A stretch of DNA of 64,000 bases from Candidatus Zhuqueibacterota bacterium (GTDB lineage Bacteria; Zhuqueibacterota; Zhuqueibacteria; Residuimicrobiales; Krinioviventaceae), in contig JAFGSB010000097.1 in NCBI GenBank assembly GCA_016934825.1, positions 1-64,000 on the forward strand, in the 5' to 3' direction. The position numbers and the translations under genes are program-made. The notes under the pieces are model-generated. The model did no database searches and had not been told where the DNA came from. It saw only the letters and a program-made list of their open reading frames with translations. This document shows positions 35,273 through 44,112 of this stretch, in pieces. The number at the start of each line of letters is the position of its first letter. Within the stretch, counting starts at the first letter, position 1.

Positions 35273-36460
35273 GTGTGGAATCAATTGATAAAAAAATATT
35301 TTATCCTCATTTTTTTCCTGATTCTTTTTTTTAATGCAGTTGCAGCCCGTGCTTTGGATGACAAGTTCGGCATCGGTTTAAAGTTAGGTGCAACCAGGCT
35401 CGAAGGGGATTGGGAAAAACCGACATTCTCCCCCAATATGGCTGTTTATTTTTCATATAGCCCGATTCCTTATTTTTCAGTCGGGGGGCAGGTCGATTAT
35501 ACTTCACTTCGAACCAAAAGTTTTAAAGATGTTTCCGGGATTCATCCCGATAATCTTGATCCTTTTAGTTTAAAAGCGGACAAGCTGAAAACCACGGCCA
35601 TACCATTTGAATTTGAGTTTCAATTGAACCTGATGCCTTTTAATCGAATTAAACCTTTCGCATTAATCGGTGCTGGCGGTTTGTGGTATCAGACCACTTA
35701 TGATAAAAACCTGGTTAGTATAGACGGTTTTGAGCAAAAAATGCTTGATTCAATTATCAAGGTCGGCGCCGGGTTGGAATATACATTTGAGAATAATATC
35801 GGAGTATCAATAGGAACCGATATCCGCTTTTCTTTAACTGATCGGTTGGACCAGATAAAAAGCGGCGATGAAAATGACGGTATTATCTCAATTTGGACCG
35901 GCGTGAATTATTATATCCACAATGTGGACAAAAAGGATCTTGATCATGATTTTATCCCGGTTGAATTAGACCTTGATCCGGTTTTAGCGGAAGATAATAA
36001 CGGGTACCTTGATCATGATGGAAAACCGGAAGGCGGTGTCCCACTGGACTTTGATTATAAAAAGCCGTTAATAAAACATTTTCCGGTATTCCGTGCGGAA
36101 GAAGGCCGCGATTTTAAAGTTACTGCTCAGATTTTTGCCACAACACCATTGAAAACGTCGGCCGTATTATATCGAACAATGGGTACGAAAAAGTGGAATG
36201 TACAAAAACTTGAACCGAAAAAAGATAATAATTATATTGCCGTCATAGATAAATCAAATATAGATCCCCGGGGCCTGGAATATTTTATCGTGGCGGTTTC
36301 GCAGGACTTGAAGGGGATTGGAAATTCGGGATTGCCGAAAAGACCCATCCAGGTAAAAGTGATTAAGGATGCCCTTATTTGGAGAATCGCATCGGCAACG
36401 GTTACTACCATTGGATGGGGATTAGCGACTTTTTTTGTTCTTAGAAAACAAAGTAATTAG
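35273..36460 (+). CDS. Outer-membrane barrel-like protein with Asp-rich linker and C-terminal TM helix
   Basis: A 395-residue protein. A signal peptide (about 1-26) precedes an eight-strand-like beta-barrel domain (about 30-220, starting FGIGLKLGATRLEGDW, containing FALIGAGGLWY). An Asp-rich segment (about 222-262, DLDHDF, DLDPVL, DNNGYLDHDGK) resembles calcium-binding thrombospondin-3/EF-hand-like loops. A beta-rich domain (about 275-365) follows, then one hydrophobic helix with a basic end (ATVTTIGWGLATFFVLRK). The barrel plus C-terminal helix is an odd combination. GTG at 35273 or TTG at 35285 could start it. It is followed after 9 bp by the YbgF-like lipoprotein. Confidence 0.75.
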   Translation: MWNQLIKKYFILIFFLILFFNAVAARALDDKFGIGLKLGATRLEGDWEKPTFSPNMAVYFSYSPIPYFSVGGQVDYTSLRTKSFKDVSGIHPDNLDPFSLKADKLKTTAIPFEFEFQLNLMPFNRIKPFALIGAGGLWYQTTYDKNLVSIDGFEQKMLDSIIKVGAGLEYTFENNIGVSIGTDIRFSLTDRLDQIKSGDENDGIISIWTGVNYYIHNVDKKDLDHDFIPVELDLDPVLAEDNNGYLDHDGKPEGGVPLDFDYKKPLIKHFPVFRAEEGRDFKVTAQIFATTPLKTSAVLYRTMGTKKWNVQKLEPKKDNNYIAVIDKSNIDPRGLEYFIVAVSQDLKGIGNSGLPKRPIQVKVIKDALIWRIASATVTTIGWGLATFFVLRKQSN

Positions 36461-36469
36461 GAGTAAAAA

Positions 36470-37288
36470 ATGAGAAATAAAAAATTTTCACATTTGATCG
36501 TATTATTTTTGAGTATATTTGTTATCCTGTTCCTTTTGAGTTCCTGCGCGGGGATAAGAGATGAATCTCAGGGTTTTGATGATACTTTTGGCGGTGAGAA
36601 TCTTGATGACATTGACGATCAGGTTCTGAGTGATTTGGATGCTTCATCCGATGAAGCCGAAGTCCTCCGATTGTTGGGTATTACCGAAGAAGATTCCCAG
36701 ACTATGGCGCAATCGGAAGCTTCTGAAAGCACTACAAATGTACCGACAAGAGAGACAGATATTTCTTCACAGGTGGAAAATCTGGAAGAGGAAGCAAAAA
36801 ATAAAGACGTAGAATTATCAAATTTAAAAGCGGAACTTGCTGAACGTGACCGGCGTATTCAGGAGTTACAAAATGAATTATCAAATCCCCGGACATCATT
36901 AAGTTCCGGCGCCCCGCCCGGATCATTCCAGGCAAAGTATGAAGATGCGTTAACAACCTATCGTAATAGAAGTTATAAACAAGCAATTCAAAAATTTGAG
37001 GACCTGTTGGCGGTAAATGCAAACAATTCTCTTGTTGATAATTGTCAGTACTGGAAAGGCGAATGTTATTACGCTCTCGGTGATTATAATCAGGCTATTT
37101 TAGAATTTCAGAAAGTTTTCACTTTTAGTAATTCCAATAAACTGGATTCCGCGCAATTAAAGTTAGGTCTTTGTTATTTGAGGTTAGGAAACAGAGAACG
37201 AGCAAGAAGCGAGTTTGAAAAATTGGTGTCGAATTATCCTGATAGCGAGTACATATCACGTGCGCAGACTTATTTATCCCGGCTATGA
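36470..37288 (+). CDS. YbgF/CpoB-like lipoprotein with coiled coil and TPR domain
   Basis: A 272-residue protein. The signal peptide ends in a lipobox (LLSSCAG, Cys at about 26), so it is a lipoprotein, matching the Lgt enzyme encoded upstream. An acidic disordered part is followed by a coiled coil (about 100-140) and three TPR repeats (about 155-270), starting from the typical YbgF opening YEDALTTYRNRSYKQAIQKF. YbgF/CpoB coordinates peptidoglycan synthesis with Tol-Pal; no tolA/tolB/pal lies nearby. It ends at a strong terminator. Confidence 0.82.
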   Translation: MRNKKFSHLIVLFLSIFVILFLLSSCAGIRDESQGFDDTFGGENLDDIDDQVLSDLDASSDEAEVLRLLGITEEDSQTMAQSEASESTTNVPTRETDISSQVENLEEEAKNKDVELSNLKAELAERDRRIQELQNELSNPRTSLSSGAPPGSFQAKYEDALTTYRNRSYKQAIQKFEDLLAVNANNSLVDNCQYWKGECYYALGDYNQAILEFQKVFTFSNSNKLDSAQLKLGLCYLRLGNRERARSEFEKLVSNYPDSEYISRAQTYLSRL

Positions 37289-37316
37289 TTTTTATATCAA
37301 ATATTCAAAATGATTG

Positions 37317-37342
37317 AAGGGTAACTTGTGTTACCCTTTTTT
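37317..37342 (+). terminator. Intrinsic terminator after the YbgF-like gene
   Basis: Stem AAGGGTAAC (37317-37325) pairs with GTTACCCTT (37330-37338) across a TTGT loop, and T residues follow to 37342. It closes the lpxH-to-YbgF-like gene series. Confidence 0.88.
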
Positions 37343-37463
37343 ATTTGATTTTGTGATAATTTTTTTTTAAATTTATAGATAATGAATTGATTATAGGTTT
37401 TTAGACGAACAATAAAATCAATATTGAGCAGTACTCGCTGTCATTTTTATTTAAGGTAAAAAT

Positions 37464-38957
37464 ATGAAAAACCGGCTGAGAATTTTGTTTTTGTCATCAG
37501 AGATAGCACCATTTGCAAAGACAGGCGGATTAGCAGATGTTTCCAGTGCACTCCCAAAAGCATTTCACGATATGGGACATGATGTTCGTATAATGATGCC
37601 CAAATACGGATCAATTAATGACCGTAAATATATTTTACGTGAAGTCATTCGGTTGAAAAAGATAAAAGTAAAAATGGGCGCGGTGGATCATTATGCCTGC
37701 GCCAAATCGGCGTTTATTCCGGATTCCAAAGTCCAGGTATATTTTCTTGAATACAAACCTTTTTTTGATCGTCCTGAATTATATGTCGATCCGAATACCG
37801 GTACAGAATTTCCTGATAACGCGGAAAGATTTGCATTATTCTGCAAAGCTGCTCTTGAAACGATAAAATTATTACACTGGGAACCGCAAATTATTCATTG
37901 TAATGATTGGCAAGCGGCGTTAATATCATGGTATTTAAAATATGAATATAATAAGGAACCGTTTTTTTCGAATTGTTCCACAGTTTTGTCTATACATAAT
38001 ATGGCTTACCAGGGTCATTTTCAGTATGATAATCTCAAGCAACTCGGTATACCGGAGAATTTAAAAGAGGGTATAAATGATTTAAAGCATGGAGATGGTA
38101 TTAATTTTTTAAAGGGCGGTATTCTTACCGCAGATAAAATTACAACGGTAAGCCAGGCTTATGCGAATGAAGTTCTCAATGACTCTGAAATCGGTGCAGG
38201 TATGGGGGATTATCTGCAGCAGCGGAAAAATGATTTTGAGGGCATATTGAATGGAGTCGATTATTCGATATGGGATCCCGAGACGGATAAATTACTTGAG
38301 GAAAATTATTCGCTCGCAAAACCGGAAGGCAAAGCGGCCAATAAAAAACTATTACTTGAAAAATGTAATTTCCCGCCGGACGAGTCAAAACCTGTAATTG
38401 GAATTATTTCCAGATTAGCCGAGCAAAAGGGTTTTGATTTGATTATAGACGCGATTAAAGATATCGTTTCCCTTGACGCCAGAATGGTCATCCTGGGTAC
38501 TGGAGATCCCAAATATCATGAAAGCCTGGAAAAATTGAGTAAAACTTATTCCAAAAATATCGCTTTGTTTTTACGGTTTGATAATGAACTTGCCCATCTG
38601 ATAGAGGCCGGTTCCGATATCTTTTTAATGCCGTCCAGATATGAGCCGTGCGGTTTGAATCAATTGTACAGTCTGAAATACGGGACAGTTCCGGTTGTGC
38701 GCAAAACAGGCGGGCTGGCGGATACAATTGTCGACTATATATCCGATTCCGAAAACGGTAATGGATTCGTATTTGAAGATTATAATGGTAAAGCAATGGT
38801 TACGGCTATCAAGCATGCCGTGGAAACTTTTAAAGATCAAAAAACCTGGCAAAAGTTAATGAAGCGCGGTATGCGGGCGGATTATTCCTGGCAGGTGGCC
38901 GCTGAAAAGTATTTAAAAATATTTATGTTTTTGGTCAATTCCAGAAAACATAAATAA
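37464..38957 (+). CDS. glgA: Glycogen synthase (ADP-glucose type, GT5)
   Basis: A 497-residue GT-B glycosyltransferase that extends alpha-1,4-glucan from ADP-glucose. The N-terminus has the ADP-glucose loop KTGGLADV (Lys19) typical of GlgA. Further hallmarks are CNDWQAALI, TVSQAYANEV, GIISRLAEQKGFDL and the C-terminal SRYEPCGLNQLYSLKYG with the retaining-GT glutamate region. Length is normal. It stands alone between two intergenic regions and indicates glycogen storage. Confidence 0.95.
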   Translation: MKNRLRILFLSSEIAPFAKTGGLADVSSALPKAFHDMGHDVRIMMPKYGSINDRKYILREVIRLKKIKVKMGAVDHYACAKSAFIPDSKVQVYFLEYKPFFDRPELYVDPNTGTEFPDNAERFALFCKAALETIKLLHWEPQIIHCNDWQAALISWYLKYEYNKEPFFSNCSTVLSIHNMAYQGHFQYDNLKQLGIPENLKEGINDLKHGDGINFLKGGILTADKITTVSQAYANEVLNDSEIGAGMGDYLQQRKNDFEGILNGVDYSIWDPETDKLLEENYSLAKPEGKAANKKLLLEKCNFPPDESKPVIGIISRLAEQKGFDLIIDAIKDIVSLDARMVILGTGDPKYHESLEKLSKTYSKNIALFLRFDNELAHLIEAGSDIFLMPSRYEPCGLNQLYSLKYGTVPVVRKTGGLADTIVDYISDSENGNGFVFEDYNGKAMVTAIKHAVETFKDQKTWQKLMKRGMRADYSWQVAAEKYLKIFMFLVNSRKHK

Positions 38958-39299
38958 TATTTTATAAAACATGTGCCGTTCTTAACAAGACGTACTCAAA
39001 ACGTCCAGCTTTCGTTGTTCTACCCTGGGACATGATTGTTTCGAGCTATAACAATGATAGTGTACAAGAACGGTATTTTTATGCCTCATTGCATTTTTGT
39101 TTTGTACACCTGTAATTTGTATCAGTTTATATGTTATTAAGTTCAATAAAAATAGAAATCAATTGGTTAAAATAACCCTTGGTGATATATATAATTCATC
39201 GGAAAAATAAGCAGGGATTTGTATTAATGGCATCAACTTTGCAAATTCAAAAAAGATAATAATGTATATAACACATTATACACAATTTCAGGGAATTGC
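38958..39299. other. 342-bp gap upstream of the EPS operon
   Basis: No credible gene. It holds a sigma54-type promoter near its right end (listed separately). Two widely spaced inverted repeats may be upstream activator sites or chance: CCGTTCTT (38976-38983) with AAGAACGG (39066-39073), and GTGTACAA (39060-39067) with TTGTACAC (39102-39109). Confidence 0.5.
39228..39243 (+). promoter_or_regulatory. Sigma54 (RpoN)-type -24/-12 promoter before the EPS operon
   Basis: TGGCATCAACTTTGCA matches the sigma54 consensus TGGCAC-N5-TTGCW with correct spacing: GG at 39229-39230 and GC at 39241-39242, ten bases between. The start point would be near 39254, about 45 nt before the STAS gene. A sigma54 activator is encoded at 7864-9279. 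Confidence 0.7.
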
Positions 39300-40025
39300 A
39301 TGGAAGGTATTGATAAAAGTATACACAAAATAGGCGTTTTAAAAGATATCACATTATTGCGGGTAAGCGGGTATATTGACACAACAACATCTCCTGAATT
39401 ACAAAAGGTAATCGCCGAGGAAATTAACAACGGCAGCAATCAGTTTATTATTGATTTGGGAGGTGTCCATTATGTGAGCAGCGCCGGATGGGGAATATTT
39501 GTGGGAGAAATTCGCGGCTTGCGGGAAAAAGGCGGTGACCTGAAAATTGCTCAAATGACTCCCGACGTTTTTGAAGTATTCGAAATGTTAGAGTTTAATC
39601 GAATTTTAACCTGTTATGACGCAATTGAGGAAGCTATCGATGATTTTGATTTTTGCCGCGGTTTACAGATAAATTCGCCTCGTAACGGGTCGCTGGCTGA
39701 TATTTTGGAAAATGAAACAAATGTAAGAAAGTTCGAGCACGACAGCGCGACTCCAAGACGTATGGAAAAGGGATCAGCGGCTCCCAAATCAACATCATTC
39801 GCAAAAAGAAAACAAAATATTGATGTCGCGGACCTTCCCGTCACTGAAAAAATAAAGAAAATAGTTGTCGAAAATCCAATGCTGAACATTTGGAGCATAA
39901 AAAAAATACTGTACTCCGAAAGATTCGGATTTACGAAAATTGGATTTTTCAAGTTGCGCACAAATTTAAAAAAAATGGGTTTAGATACGAAAGCGAAAAG
40001 ATATCGTTATTATCGTTCCCGGTAA
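39300..40025 (+). CDS. STAS-domain regulator fused to a C-terminal basic (winged-helix-like) domain
   Basis: A 241-residue protein. Residues 1-115 are a STAS domain of the anti-sigma-factor-antagonist type. The segment YVSSAGWGIF places Ser61 where SpoIIAA-like proteins are phosphorylated. A charged linker (about 120-175) leads to a basic C-terminal domain (about 178-241) with a helix pattern like a small winged helix (LPVTEKIKKIV, SIKKILYSERFGF, FFKLRTNLKKMGL). I do not recognise this fusion from a named family. As the first gene of the EPS operon it probably controls its expression or activity by partner switching. Confidence 0.8.
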   Translation: MEGIDKSIHKIGVLKDITLLRVSGYIDTTTSPELQKVIAEEINNGSNQFIIDLGGVHYVSSAGWGIFVGEIRGLREKGGDLKIAQMTPDVFEVFEMLEFNRILTCYDAIEEAIDDFDFCRGLQINSPRNGSLADILENETNVRKFEHDSATPRRMEKGSAAPKSTSFAKRKQNIDVADLPVTEKIKKIVVENPMLNIWSIKKILYSERFGFTKIGFFKLRTNLKKMGLDTKAKRYRYYRSR

Positions 40026-40063
40026 ATATTGTGTATTAATGAATATTATTTTTGGTGTAAATT

Positions 40064-40756
40064 ATGAGATTTTATTCAAAAAAATTTTGGCAAAGCATTT
40101 ATATACTTGGTTTATTCACTATTATTAGCAGTGCCTCTTTCGCACAGGATGAAAGGTTAAATGAAATCATACTGGGACCGGGTGATGCCATTCATCTCAG
40201 TGTGTATGACGGCGCATTTGCACCGGTGGAAGGTAAATTTATTTCAATTTTTCATGACAAGATATTTATTATCAACGGATTCGGACAGATAGACATGTTT
40301 ACCCTCGGCGAGATAAAAATTGCCGGTTTAACCACCGAAGAAATAAGGGTTCTTTTAACCGAGAAACTAAAACCTTATGCCAAAGAACCGATGATCATTG
40401 TCCGGCCGCTAATTCGCATAACGTTAAGAGGAGAATTCGGTCAACCGGGAATGTACCGGTTCGGTCTTGATACGTCTTTCTGGGATATGATTCAACAAGC
40501 CGGCGGATTGGTCGGCGGGCTTGACGGTATATCTGCCCTGGAAGATATGTTTATAATGAGAAAAGAACAAATAATATATAAAGATTTTGTTGAAGCCATT
40601 CATAGCGCTACTTCAATTTATGAGCTGGGCATTGAATCGGGTGATGAAGTTGTGGTTCCACGGGCCAACCGGCCTACTTTTAGAAGTATGATGAGGTATT
40701 TTCAATTTGGAATGTCTTTGATAATTTTATATTTAACCCTGTTAAATCAATCATAA
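40064..40756 (+). CDS. Polysaccharide export protein (Wza/SLBB family)
   Basis: A 230-residue exported protein. A signal peptide (about 1-28, ending SASFAQD) without a lipobox Cys is followed by the Poly_export domain (ILGPGDAIHLSVYDGAF), an SLBB-type domain (RGEFGQPGMYRFGLDTSFWDM in parts) and a C-terminal hydrophobic helix (FGMSLIILYLTLL) that could cross the outer membrane like the Wza helix barrel. It forms the exit channel for the EPS, working with the co-polymerase encoded 15 bp downstream. Confidence 0.88.
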   Translation: MRFYSKKFWQSIYILGLFTIISSASFAQDERLNEIILGPGDAIHLSVYDGAFAPVEGKFISIFHDKIFIINGFGQIDMFTLGEIKIAGLTTEEIRVLLTEKLKPYAKEPMIIVRPLIRITLRGEFGQPGMYRFGLDTSFWDMIQQAGGLVGGLDGISALEDMFIMRKEQIIYKDFVEAIHSATSIYELGIESGDEVVVPRANRPTFRSMMRYFQFGMSLIILYLTLLNQS

Positions 40757-40771
40757 TAAGATAGTTATAAT

Positions 40772-43090
40772 ATGGAAGAATTTGATAACATACAAACTTC
40801 CGCGGAGCAGAGTAATGTTTCGCAAATAGATTTTCAAAAATATATTCGGGGAGTTTGGAAACGAAAAATACTGGTCATATTTTGCGCGATAGTTGTTGCG
40901 GTGCCGTTTTATTTAAAGGCCAGGAATCAGGTGCCGATATATAGAGCCTATGTAAATCTGAAAATCCGTTCTATCGATAAGGATGCCGGGGAATTTTGGA
41001 ATAATGAACGAAAAGGTGAAATACGAAGCCGTACTTTTATAAACCGGGTTACCGCACGTCTCGGTTTGGCCATTGTTTTAAGAGACACTTCAATAAAAAG
41101 TGCTGATGATGTTTTCTTTAAACATTATACCAGCGAAGAACCGGTTACCGGCAACTATAAAATTAGAATAGATGAAGCCGGTAATTATTTTTTCGTATTT
41201 ATGGACAGCACCAGCGGCACCATTCTGGACAGCGCTAACGTATGGGATGCCGTAGCGTCGGAAAGATCCGGAAACGGGATCACATTTCAACTTCAACCGA
41301 ATGTGGTTGAATTCCCCAAGGAAATTAGATTTAGAGTTATACCGATCGACAAAGCGGCCAATGAGATTAATAAAGAATTAAAGGTTAATTTTTTCGGCAA
41401 CAGTTCATATATGATACTGCAAATGAACGGCACCGATCCTGATCTATTGCCCAAAAAATTGAACAGGATCGCCGAGGTATATGTCGATGAAAGTTTAAAT
41501 CTCAAATCCCGGGATACCAATTTAAAAAGAGATATTATTGCCAAACAGTTGCGAACTGCGGAAGTTAAAGTGAACCAGGTGGAAGCGGACCTGCGAAATT
41601 TTTATTCCCGCTACCCGTTGACTCTTGACGGTGAAAAACAGCGATTACTGGACAGGTTAAAGGATTATGATAAAGCATTACGGGAGTTGCCGCGGCAGCG
41701 GAATCAATTAACTGAGTATCTTGACCGCCTGGAACAGGCGGATAACGAACCGGATCCCGATCAGTACCGCAGTTTTATTATAAACGAAATCGTAAACAAC
41801 CCCATGTTTGCCAATGAAACTAAAATGGCAATTTTACGGCAGCAGTTGTTACAGTTGGAAAAAGAATATAACAGACTGTTTGAAGAGTTCTCACCGGATC
41901 ATCCTGAATTGGTAGAGGTGAACGAGAGTAAAAAACAGACCCATGCTGAAATAATAAATTTTGCTTCGAATTTCAGGAATACACTGGCAAAACGGGAATC
42001 GGAATACCGGTCGGATCTGGATAAAATTCAGTCCCAGCTTAATAGTTTACCGCAGGATCAGTATCGTTTTATGGAGTTGGAAAGAAAAAAGAAAATAAAT
42101 GAAGATATATATTCTTACCTGTTTCAGGAAATGCAGAAAATGGAGCTATCCGATGCCATTGAAGAGAACGAGATCGCGATTCTTGACAGGGCGATAAGAC
42201 CGACAACGCCAATAAATCCAAGTAAAATGTCAAGAGTTATGCTTGGCGGCGGTTTGGGTTTTTTAATAGGTGTGGTTTTATCCATTTTGCTTGAAATATC
42301 CGATAAAAAGATACGATCTTTTACAGATGTTGAACGGCAATTGAAATTGCCTGTTTTGGGAGCGATCCCGGTCGTTAAATTTACTAATATTAAGGAATAC
42401 CAGGATTTTGAAAAGGCAAAACAAATAGACAGGCAATTGGTTACACACGATTATTCACCGACGCCTATAGGGGAATCCTACCGGGCGTTGCGAACACATT
42501 TGATGTTTTCGAAAAATACCGGAAGAATTCATACTCTTTTAATTACCAGCATCAGCCCGGAAGAAGGGAAATCGTTCACGGCAAGTAACCTGTCCATCAT
42601 ACTGGCGCAACAGAGAACGAATACATTGCTGGTTGACGCGGATTTGCGCAGAGGCGTTCTGCATAACACATTTGGTATGAAAAAAGAACCGGGCTTTACC
42701 AATTATTTGAATAATCGGGTAACGTTATCCAGTGTTGTACAGCAGACACATGTACCAAATTTATCGATCATCAGTTGCGGCTCTATGATCCCCAATCCAT
42801 CCGAATTACTGGGTTCAAACCAGATGAAACGGTTCATTGATGAAGCGAGAAGAAAATTTGATTTTATTTTGTTTGACGCGCCGCCGCTTGAAGCGGCAAC
42901 AGACGGGGTTGTTATAGGGACCCAGGTTGATGCCGTGGCGTGCGTAGTAAAATCGGGTCAGACTAATCGTAAAATCGCCCAGGAAAAGCTGGAAATATTA
43001 AGCAATGTGAATGTCAATCTTATCGGTGTTATATTGAACGGCACCGAAACCGCGCTTCTGAATGATACATACAGTTATTATCATTATTAA
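40772..43090 (+). CDS. Polysaccharide co-polymerase / BY-type tyrosine autokinase (Wzc-like)
   Basis: A 772-residue inner-membrane protein controlling chain length and export. A Wzz domain with two membrane helices (about 32-50 and near 490-508) surrounds a long periplasmic coiled coil. The cytosolic C-terminal half is a BY-kinase with Walker A (SPEEGKSFTASN), Walker A' (LLVDADLRRG), Walker B (FDFILFDAPP) and a short C-terminal tyrosine cluster (DTYSYYHY) that would be autophosphorylated. The Walker A has Glu-Glu-Gly instead of the usual Gly-Glu-Gly. Fused Wzc organisation is typical of Gram-negative Wzx/Wzy systems. Confidence 0.93.
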   Translation: MEEFDNIQTSAEQSNVSQIDFQKYIRGVWKRKILVIFCAIVVAVPFYLKARNQVPIYRAYVNLKIRSIDKDAGEFWNNERKGEIRSRTFINRVTARLGLAIVLRDTSIKSADDVFFKHYTSEEPVTGNYKIRIDEAGNYFFVFMDSTSGTILDSANVWDAVASERSGNGITFQLQPNVVEFPKEIRFRVIPIDKAANEINKELKVNFFGNSSYMILQMNGTDPDLLPKKLNRIAEVYVDESLNLKSRDTNLKRDIIAKQLRTAEVKVNQVEADLRNFYSRYPLTLDGEKQRLLDRLKDYDKALRELPRQRNQLTEYLDRLEQADNEPDPDQYRSFIINEIVNNPMFANETKMAILRQQLLQLEKEYNRLFEEFSPDHPELVEVNESKKQTHAEIINFASNFRNTLAKRESEYRSDLDKIQSQLNSLPQDQYRFMELERKKKINEDIYSYLFQEMQKMELSDAIEENEIAILDRAIRPTTPINPSKMSRVMLGGGLGFLIGVVLSILLEISDKKIRSFTDVERQLKLPVLGAIPVVKFTNIKEYQDFEKAKQIDRQLVTHDYSPTPIGESYRALRTHLMFSKNTGRIHTLLITSISPEEGKSFTASNLSIILAQQRTNTLLVDADLRRGVLHNTFGMKKEPGFTNYLNNRVTLSSVVQQTHVPNLSIISCGSMIPNPSELLGSNQMKRFIDEARRKFDFILFDAPPLEAATDGVVIGTQVDAVACVVKSGQTNRKIAQEKLEILSNVNVNLIGVILNGTETALLNDTYSYYHY

Positions 43091-43117
43091 TAATATATGA
43101 TTTATGATTAAGGGTAC

Positions 43118-44071
43118 ATGATGAAATTATTGGTCACAGGGGGAGCAGGATTTATTGGATCACATCTTGTCGAAAAGTTGTTGTTTGAGGGGCATAAAAT
43201 AGTATGTCTTGATAATTTTAATGATTATTACGATCCGTCAATTAAGCGAAAAAATATTCAAAATGTTTCCGGCAAAAAAGAATATGAATTGATCGAAGGG
43301 GATATCCTGGATATCTCTCTGTTGCAGAAAATATTTTCACAACATCAATTTGATGTTGTTGTACATCTGGCAGCACGGGCCGGCGTTCGGCCGTCTATCA
43401 GTGAACCCTTACTGTATGAAAAAGTAAATGTACAGGGTACCATGCACCTGTTGGAGCAATGCAGGGAACACGGCGTTGATAAATTTGTTTTTGCTTCATC
43501 TTCTTCCGTATACGGGGCAAATAAAAAGGTCCCTTTTTCCGAAAATGATTCGGTAGATAATCCTGTTTCTCCCTATGCCGCAACAAAAAAATCCGGTGAA
43601 TTGATTTGTTTCACCTATCACAAATTGTATAATATTTCTGTAAATTGTTTGCGTTTTTTTACGGTATATGGACCGCGACAACGCCCCGATATGGCGATCC
43701 ATAAATTCGCCCGGTTAATTGATAACTCGTCGCCGATACCCGTTTTTGGATCAGGAAAAAGCCGTCGTGATTATACCTTTATTGATGATATTTTACAGGG
43801 AATCCGCGGCGCGATTGAATTTTGTAACGGCTATCATATATATAATCTGGGGGAATCCAAAACGATTGAATTACATTATTTGATAGATTTATTACAACAA
43901 AAACTCGGACGCAAAGCGGTGATAAATTATTTACCGGATCAACCGGGGGATGTTCCGATAACTTTTGCCGATATCAGCCTGGCCAAAAAGGAATTGAAAT
44001 ATAATCCGCGGGTTGGTATTGAAGAGGGTATTGATAAATTTGTAGACTGGTTTAAACATATAAAACAATAA
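43118..44071 (+). CDS. NAD-dependent UDP-sugar epimerase (UDP-glucuronate 4-epimerase-like)
   Basis: A 317-residue extended SDR. NAD-binding GGAGFIGSHL, catalytic SSSVYG Ser and YAATK (Tyr-x3-Lys), FFTVYGPRQRPDMAI substrate segment and RRDYTFIDD. The sequence character is that of the UDP-glucuronate/UDP-galacturonate 4-epimerase group (CapI-like), but the exact substrate is not provable by eye. It supplies an activated sugar to the EPS pathway and lies between the co-polymerase and the initiating transferase. Confidence 0.88.
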   Translation: MMKLLVTGGAGFIGSHLVEKLLFEGHKIVCLDNFNDYYDPSIKRKNIQNVSGKKEYELIEGDILDISLLQKIFSQHQFDVVVHLAARAGVRPSISEPLLYEKVNVQGTMHLLEQCREHGVDKFVFASSSSVYGANKKVPFSENDSVDNPVSPYAATKKSGELICFTYHKLYNISVNCLRFFTVYGPRQRPDMAIHKFARLIDNSSPIPVFGSGKSRRDYTFIDDILQGIRGAIEFCNGYHIYNLGESKTIELHYLIDLLQQKLGRKAVINYLPDQPGDVPITFADISLAKKELKYNPRVGIEEGIDKFVDWFKHIKQ

Positions 44072-44112
44072 AGAGAGTAAATTGAAAGTCGATCCATTAA
44101 TGGTACGATTAT

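Noticed and set aside
38976-39109. Inverted repeats CCGTTCTT/AAGAACGG and GTGTACAA/TTGTACAC upstream of the EPS operon as operator sites
   Set aside because: Arms are only 8 bp with 34-80 bp spacing in AT-rich DNA, and no matching sequence appears before the second sigma54 promoter.
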